A stretch of 10,203 bases of DNA, from the NCBI GenBank assembly GCA_965649105.1, contig CBFGJP010000088.1, positions 1 to 10,203 of the forward strand, in the 5' to 3' direction. The DNA is from JAOAFX01 sp965649105 (GTDB lineage: Bacteria; Hydrothermota; Tepidihabitantia; SM23-42; JAOAFX01). The notes under the pieces are model-generated. The model was not told the origin of the DNA. It ran no database searches and saw nothing but the letters and a program-made list of their open reading frames with translations. Each line of letters begins with the position of its first letter. Positions within the stretch are counted from its first letter, which is position 1. Both the position numbers and the translations under genes were made by a program. Below, one piece after another: positions 5,759 to 10,203 of this stretch.

Positions 5759-6724
5759 GTGGTGGAGACGGTGATAAGTTATAAAGCGCTAACTGAAATA
5801 CCGACCAGGAAGTTATTATCATATGCGCAATTAAGTGTCGGTAAGTTTTATGATTGGCAGAATCGTTATGGTGTTCCGAATCAGTATCATCAGCCGATAC
5901 CGAAGGCTCATTGGTTATTAGACTGGGAAAAGAGTATGATTATTGCCTATTATCGGCAGCATGAGTATGAAGGGGAAGGTTATCGCCGGTTATGCTATCG
6001 GATGATTGATGAGGATGCGGTCTATGCGAGTCCTTCGTCAGCCTATCGGGTTCTGAAGGAGGCAAGTCTTTTGAATAAATTCAGGCCTGGTAAGGAGAGT
6101 AAGAAGGGTCGGGGTTATATCCAACCGACAAGACCTCATCAGGAGTGGCACATTGACATCTCCTATGTCAATGTGCGGGGAACTTTTCTTTTTCTGATTG
6201 CCATAATTGATGGCTATTCCCGTTATATTGTGGCTTATGATTTGCGGGTGAGTATGGAGGAAGCGGATGTGGAGATAGTATTGCAGCGTGCTTGTGAAAA
6301 GTATTCGAATGAGCATCCCCGGGTAATCTCTAATCGTGGTAGCCAATTTGTTTCCAAAGAATTTAATGCTTATATCCGAAGTGTCGGGCTTACCCATACG
6401 CTTATTGCTGTAGGTTATCCCCAGAGCAATGGTAAATTAGAGCGGTTTTTTGGAACCGCAAAAAGGGAATGTATCCGTCGGAACAGCCTTCTCTCAATTG
6501 AGGATGCTCGGAAGACTATTGACCGGTTTATTGAGTATTACAATAATAAAAGGTTGCACAGCGCTATTGACTATGTGGCACCATTGGATATGCTAATGGG
6601 TAGGCGCGAGGAAATTTTAAAAAGCCGTGATGAAAAATTGAGGAAGGTTCGTGAAAAGCGGATTGAATATTATAATCAAAAAACCACCTTATTTGACGAT
6701 GCCAAAGTGTCATCTTTTCGCTGA
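5759..6724 (+). CDS. IS3-family transposase OrfB (DDE integrase), catalytic Asp lost
   Basis: This is the catalytic subunit, 321 residues from a GTG at 5759. The frame is already open from 5699 and the upstream codons (LSKQWVEPDIRD) look like authentic protein. It was therefore probably made as an OrfAB fusion or from an earlier start. An HTH_21-like segment precedes the integrase core (rve): first Asp at 133 (WHIDISYV), second position in VISNRGSQF where Asn192 replaces the expected Asp, and Glu228 (QSNGKLERFF). The 35-residue spacing confirms a D,D(35)E core with a D-to-N change (codon AAT at 6332-6334). The remainder, including YYNNKRLHSAI, is well preserved, suggesting recent loss. This copy is probably inactive. 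Its stop is 21 nt before the next gene, in the same frame. Confidence 0.85.
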   Translation: MVETVISYKALTEIPTRKLLSYAQLSVGKFYDWQNRYGVPNQYHQPIPKAHWLLDWEKSMIIAYYRQHEYEGEGYRRLCYRMIDEDAVYASPSSAYRVLKEASLLNKFRPGKESKKGRGYIQPTRPHQEWHIDISYVNVRGTFLFLIAIIDGYSRYIVAYDLRVSMEEADVEIVLQRACEKYSNEHPRVISNRGSQFVSKEFNAYIRSVGLTHTLIAVGYPQSNGKLERFFGTAKRECIRRNSLLSIEDARKTIDRFIEYYNNKRLHSAIDYVAPLDMLMGRREEILKSRDEKLRKVREKRIEYYNQKTTLFDDAKVSSFR

Positions 6725-6745
6725 ACCAAGACAATAATTGATAAT

Positions 6746-7717
6746 ATGATTAATAATTTTAAAAAAAACCATCTTATTTATTGTGAAAATTTAACAAAGG
6801 TCTATAAGAATAAAACCATCATTGTCAGGGCGGTTGATGGAATCTCTTTTACCCTGAATAAGGGAGAGATTGTCGGATTTTTGGGTCCAAATGGGGCGGG
6901 AAAGACGACCACTATAAAATGCCTCTGTCGATTGATAAATCCAACCTCAGGGAGAATATTTATAGATGGCGTTGATGTTATTAAAAAGCCCAATTATGCC
7001 TTTGAGAAGGTTGCTGCAGTTCTTGAAGGGAATCGCAATGTTTACTGGCGGATGAGTGCGAAGGAAAATCTTGAATTCTTTGCCGGGTTAATGGGATATA
7101 ATAAAAGAAAAGTTAAAGGGCAGATAGATGAACTTATTGAACTCTTTGGTCTAAAAGAGAAGATAAATACCGAAAGCCGTTTCTTATCCCGTGGTATGCA
7201 GCAGAAACTTGCGCTCGCCTGTGCCTTGATAAAGAATACCGATGTTTTACTCTTTGACGAACCCACAATCGGTCTTGATGTTGAGACAACAAATGAAGTC
7301 AAGGAATTATTAAGGACAAAAATAGCCCAGTCCGGTAAGACAATCCTTTTAAGTTCCCATAATATGAAATTGGTTGAGGATGTGTGCGATAGGGTAATAA
7401 TCATCAATAAGGGTAAAATTATTGCCGACGAGGCGGTCAGCAAGTTAAAAAAATTCTTTGCGATAAATACCTATCGCTTTGAGGTTACAAACTCCATTGA
7501 TGAGACAATTAAAGGCGAATTATCTCAAAGATTCTCCGGTGTAAAATTTACAACGGATAAAATAAAGACCTATATTGATATTGACATAAATGAACTTATG
7601 CAAATTTATGATGTTCTTGAAATTCTAAGAAGAAAGAATGTTAATCTTATCAGTATTACAAATATTGAACCTGATTTTGAAGAAATTTATCTTAGGCTGG
7701 TGAAAAATGATAAATAG
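6746..7717 (+). CDS. ABC transporter ATP-binding protein, second system
   Basis: This 323-residue ATPase pairs with the overlapping permease at 7707. It has Walker A GPNGAGKTT (47-55), a Q-loop region where Glu94 replaces Gln (AVLEGNRNVYWR), signature LSRGMQQK in place of LSGGQ (147-154), Walker B VLLFDEPTIGLD (167-178) and switch His205. The Glu and SRGM variants occur as a set in one ABC-2 export ATPase subgroup, so they are probably natural. A C-terminal regulatory domain follows from about 240. The ATG at 6746 is only about 12 bp after the insertion sequence and lacks a ribosome binding site; it may depend on reinitiation after OrfB or may not be the ancestral start. The substrate is unknown. 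It need not belong to the peptide cluster. Confidence 0.88.
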   Translation: MINNFKKNHLIYCENLTKVYKNKTIIVRAVDGISFTLNKGEIVGFLGPNGAGKTTTIKCLCRLINPTSGRIFIDGVDVIKKPNYAFEKVAAVLEGNRNVYWRMSAKENLEFFAGLMGYNKRKVKGQIDELIELFGLKEKINTESRFLSRGMQQKLALACALIKNTDVLLFDEPTIGLDVETTNEVKELLRTKIAQSGKTILLSSHNMKLVEDVCDRVIIINKGKIIADEAVSKLKKFFAINTYRFEVTNSIDETIKGELSQRFSGVKFTTDKIKTYIDIDINELMQIYDVLEILRRKNVNLISITNIEPDFEEIYLRLVKNDK

Positions 7718-8489
7718 GCACCGGAATCTATTTAAGATGATTTTTATTAAAGAATGGATTGAATTGAAGCGTTATCCATTTAATACAATCTCTATGATTA
7801 TTACCATCTATCTCATATTTTTGGTTTTCTTCTTTGGCTACAACATGGTGGGCGCCAGTCTTCCTTCCAGTGGCAAGACCCTTGAGGCGCTTATTGTTGG
7901 TTTCTTTATCTGGACCTATGCAATCGGTGCCTATAGTATGCTCTCCTGGGGCATTATTCAAGAAGCAAGGGCTGGGACACTTGAACAATTATATATGACA
8001 CCGCTTGGTTATGATGCGGTTGCGATATACACAATTATTGCCAACTTCTTCTGGAACCTTATCTGGGTGATACCTATTATTTTATTGATGATGATTACCA
8101 CAGGTAAATATTTGCACATTGATTTAATATCTTTAATTCCTTTGCTCATTTTTACTATTGCCTGTGGCTATGGTATAGGATTTATTACTGGCGGAATGGG
8201 ATTAATATTCAAAAAGATTCAGGCATTCTTTCAAATACTACAATTTATCTTCGTTGGTTTTATTGCCCTGCCGGTTGATAAATATCCAGCATTTAAATTA
8301 CTACCATTTACACTGGGTACGAAAATGATTGCGAAAAATATGATTGATAAGGTTTCTATATTCCAGATGCTCTGGGGTGATTTACTTCTTCTTGTTATTG
8401 TAGCATTTTTTTATTTGATTATTGGGTATATAGTTTTTAAATGGTGCGAAAGAATTGCCAAGGACAAAGGGCTTTTAGGACATTATTAA
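7707..8489 (+). CDS. ABC-2 type transporter permease, second system
   Basis: This 260-residue membrane protein has about six hydrophobic segments (roughly 26-46, 60-82, 107-131, 140-164, 170-190 and 223-244). A cytoplasmic loop after segment 2, QEARAGTLEQLYMTPL (85-100), is the typical coupling region of ABC-2 export permeases. The ATG at 7707 overlaps the ATPase gene by 11 nt, with GGTGA just upstream, so the two genes are coupled and form one exporter. It is not closely similar to the permease at 4546, which argues against a tandem duplication. No clear terminator follows its stop. Confidence 0.88.
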   Translation: MINRHRNLFKMIFIKEWIELKRYPFNTISMIITIYLIFLVFFFGYNMVGASLPSSGKTLEALIVGFFIWTYAIGAYSMLSWGIIQEARAGTLEQLYMTPLGYDAVAIYTIIANFFWNLIWVIPIILLMMITTGKYLHIDLISLIPLLIFTIACGYGIGFITGGMGLIFKKIQAFFQILQFIFVGFIALPVDKYPAFKLLPFTLGTKMIAKNMIDKVSIFQMLWGDLLLLVIVAFFYLIIGYIVFKWCERIAKDKGLLGHY

Positions 8490-8610
8490 GTGAAACTTTT
8501 TTGGGGATTTTGCGTAGAATTAAATAAAGGGGCGATTAAATGTAGTTACCTAATTTATTGGGTGTAATTACTCGTCCGTAAAAGGTAAGTTTCCCCCAAA
8601 TCTTATCTCT

Positions 8611-8647
8611 CGCTCCCACAAGGGGAGAAGACGAGGGTGAGGGGTGA
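8611..8647. repeat. REP-like intergenic element
   Basis: CTCTCGCTCCCACAAGGGGA followed by GAAGACGAGGGTGAGGGG resembles, on the - strand, the widespread CCCTCACCCT...CTCCCC...GGGAGAG intergenic repeats of many bacteria. A small stem CTCCC/GGGAG (loop ACAAG) is visible. Recognition is by resemblance only. Confidence 0.4.
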
Positions 8648-8725
8648 ATTAAGTCGTCAGGAAAAGTGAGTTTTTTCAAAAAAATTTTATTCTCATTGAG
8701 TAAAAAAGGTGAGAAAAAAGCATCC

Positions 8726-8808
8726 GTAGCGTCCAACTTCAGTTGGACGAGAAATTTTATCCGTCCAGACCTGTCCCGAATTTATTTCGGGATAAATCTG
8801 GACGCTAC
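8726..8808. repeat. Nested composite palindrome (cruciform-capable)
   Basis: The outer arms GTAGCGTCCA (8726-8735) and TGGACGCTAC (8799-8808) are perfect complements. Inside lie hairpin GTCCAAC-TTCA-GTTGGAC (8731-8748) and a second dyad CGTCCAGA (8762-8769) / TCTGGACG (8797-8804), itself enclosing TCCCGAA/TTCGGGA (8774-8792). The element can fold in alternative ways and shares the GTAG entry and TTCA loop with the modules at 1804-1847. Confidence 0.7.
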
Positions 8809-8848
8809 AATCTGCATAGACTTGAAACTTAATGAAAGGGGGTTTTTG

Positions 8849-10203
8849 ATGAATCTTTTATTTATGTTCTTACTATGTGCTAATGCTAAGTCTCTTGAGG
8901 TGCGGTTTACTGATATCGCACCGGTGATTGATGGGTATATTGAAGAGGTATGGCTTTCGGCAGATTCGGTTTATGATTTTGTTCAATATATGCCTTATGA
9001 GAAAGAGAAACCATCGGATAATACAGTGGTTTATGTTTTACAGGATGAAAATAATCTATATGTTTCATTCCGTTGCTGGACGAAAAACACAAAGCCTGTA
9101 AACCAGATGAGTTCTAATGATGATGCGGTAATTTTATATTTAGACCCGTTCGGTAGCAAGACGACTGCCTATAGTTTTGCCGTGCATATAAGTGGTATAT
9201 ATAGCGATGGACTACTCCTTGACGATGGCAGGTCAAAGGACAATTCCTGGGATGGGGTCTGGTATTATGGGGTGAAGACCTATGAAGACCGTTATGAAGT
9301 AGAGATTAAGATTCCATTTAAGTCAATTAGATATAAAAAGGGGCTTTCTGAATGGGGAATAAATTTTAAGCGCTATATTCCAGAAAGACAGGAGAGTGAC
9401 TACTGGACTGAAGTTTCACAGAAAGAGGGTATGCTTGTATCAAAATTTGGTACATTGAAGTGTGTAAATCCTCAGGCAGAGGGGTATTATTTTGAGGTTT
9501 ATCCTGAGGGTTTTGTCCGTTATGATAAGATTGATACACTCTCCGGTAAAATAAAACCCAGTACGAGTTTAAATCTCAAATGGGATATTACATCCCAGGC
9601 GACTTTAAATGCTACAGCCTTTCCGGACTTTGCCCAGATTGAATCTGACCCATTTACTTTGAATCTATCAAGGTATGAAACTTATTTGAGCGAACGGAGA
9701 CCATTTTTCATAGAAGGGTTTGATATCTTCAGGATGTCGGATTTTGGGGAGGGAGCGGGGTTCTTTACACCCTTAAGAATCTTCTATTCGCGTCGGATTG
9801 GTAAGTCAGTAAATAGTGAGGTCGTGCCAATTATTGGTGGCTTGAAATTGACCAGCAAATCAACAAAGTTAAACTATGGTCTATTTGGTGCATATACGGA
9901 TGAAATGAGAGACAGCAATATAGTGATTGAGCCCAGGCGTGGATTTGGTGTGTTTCGTGCCCGGTATGGTGTTTTAGAAAATTCTGATATAGGTTTATTA
10001 TTCAGTGGCACGGCTGTGAATAGTGATACATACAATTATGCGATTGGTTTTGATGGTGCATATCGTTCGGGTCCGAATCAACTTGTGATGCAGGGTGCTT
10101 TGAGTGACAGGAATAATAAAAAGGGATTTGGGTTTTCATCGGGTTTTAAGGGATTTATAAAAAATTTATTCACGCTTGCAAGTGTGGAGGTGATTGGTGA
10201 TTC
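8849..10203 (+). CDS. Secreted CBM9-like/DUF5916 outer-membrane protein, 5' part
   Basis: The first 451 codons are present; the frame is open to the window edge. The ATG at 8849 has AAAGGGGG (8835-8842) six bases upstream. A short signal peptide (MNLLFMFLLCANA) is followed by a carbohydrate-binding family 9-like beta domain (about 18-200). Typical marks are VIDGYIEEVW (27-36), YVLQDENNLYVSF, a DDAVILYLDPF segment and later the WDGVWY and VEIKIPFKSI motifs. From about residue 210 the DUF5916 region begins, with the hallmark SERRPFFIEG near 282-291 and repeated amphipathic strands expected of an outer-membrane beta-barrel. The family is common in Bacteroidota and several candidate phyla. Its role is not well defined and may concern surface glycan or hydrolase functions. 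It appears unrelated to the peptide operon. Confidence 0.85.
   Translation, partial: MNLLFMFLLCANAKSLEVRFTDIAPVIDGYIEEVWLSADSVYDFVQYMPYEKEKPSDNTVVYVLQDENNLYVSFRCWTKNTKPVNQMSSNDDAVILYLDPFGSKTTAYSFAVHISGIYSDGLLLDDGRSKDNSWDGVWYYGVKTYEDRYEVEIKIPFKSIRYKKGLSEWGINFKRYIPERQESDYWTEVSQKEGMLVSKFGTLKCVNPQAEGYYFEVYPEGFVRYDKIDTLSGKIKPSTSLNLKWDITSQATLNATAFPDFAQIESDPFTLNLSRYETYLSERRPFFIEGFDIFRMSDFGEGAGFFTPLRIFYSRRIGKSVNSEVVPIIGGLKLTSKSTKLNYGLFGAYTDEMRDSNIVIEPRRGFGVFRARYGVLENSDIGLLFSGTAVNSDTYNYAIGFDGAYRSGPNQLVMQGALSDRNNKKGFGFSSGFKGFIKNLFTLASVEVIGD

Larger units (their letters stand above)
5331..6733 (+). mobile_element. IS3-family insertion sequence (bounds approximate)
   Basis: Two consecutive transposase ORFs lie between imperfect terminal inverted repeats. 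The outer GTCTTG (5336-5341) matches CAAGAC (6727-6732), and an inner AAATAAGGTG (5379-5388) matches CACCTTATTT (6685-6694), with weaker similarity between. TG at 5331 and CA at 6732-6733 would be IS3-like tips. I could not find a clear 3-4 bp target duplication, so the exact ends are uncertain. It separates the peptide operon from the next ABC pair. Confidence 0.75.
8490..8848. other. 359-bp intergenic region with repeats
   Basis: No convincing gene is present. It contains a REP-like element (8611-8647), a long nested palindrome (8726-8808) and an AT-rich stretch (about 8668-8720) with T and A runs. I see no confident sigma-70 promoter for the gene that starts at 8849. Confidence 0.6.

Noticed and set aside
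7728..7988. Minus-strand open frame within the second permease gene
   Set aside because: Antisense shadow of a well-supported membrane protein gene.

Overview
The window most likely comes from an uncultured, AT-rich, two-membrane bacterium. The DUF5916-type outer-membrane protein at the right end, the sigma-54 promoter and the hairpin-rich intergenic repeats would fit a candidate phylum such as WOR-3/Stahlbacteria. That assignment is an impression, not a measurement. All recognised genes lie on the + strand.

Left part (1-1086): the C-terminal end of an ABC-2 family permease runs in from outside the window and stops at 698. Directly after it lies a beheaded C-terminal fragment of an MsbA-type ABC exporter ATPase with no Walker A, apparently a recombination or deletion scar. 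From 1087 to about 1782 there is no convincing gene. This stretch is dense with signals: 10-bp-phased GGCAAT repeats, a perfect 15-bp inverted repeat, three GTCTCA-N5-TGAGAC dyads, two tandem perfect DnaA boxes, and a textbook -24/-12 (sigma-54) promoter at 1608-1624.

Central part (about 1608-5304): this is the most interesting unit, a compact candidate RiPP (ribosomally made, modified peptide) locus. A predicted long leader with two short ORFs and several hairpins leads to a 42-residue peptide (2021-2149) with a C-terminal CxxCxCC cluster. A strong stem-loop then separates it from a radical SAM/SPASM maturase with an N-terminal PqqD-like recognition domain (2215-3627). Two overlapping genes follow for an ABC ATPase and an ABC-2 permease, the likely export or immunity module. 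The inferred order of events is induction by a sigma-54 activator, binding of the peptide leader by the maturase, modification of the Cys-rich core, and export. No leader protease is visible.

Right part (5331-10203): an IS3-family element (two ORFs, imperfect ends) sits between this cluster and a second ABC ATPase/permease pair. Its transposase appears to have lost the second catalytic Asp (Asn at 192). A 359-bp gap with a REP-like repeat and a nested palindrome follows. The window ends inside a secreted CBM9-like/DUF5916 protein that continues beyond 10203.
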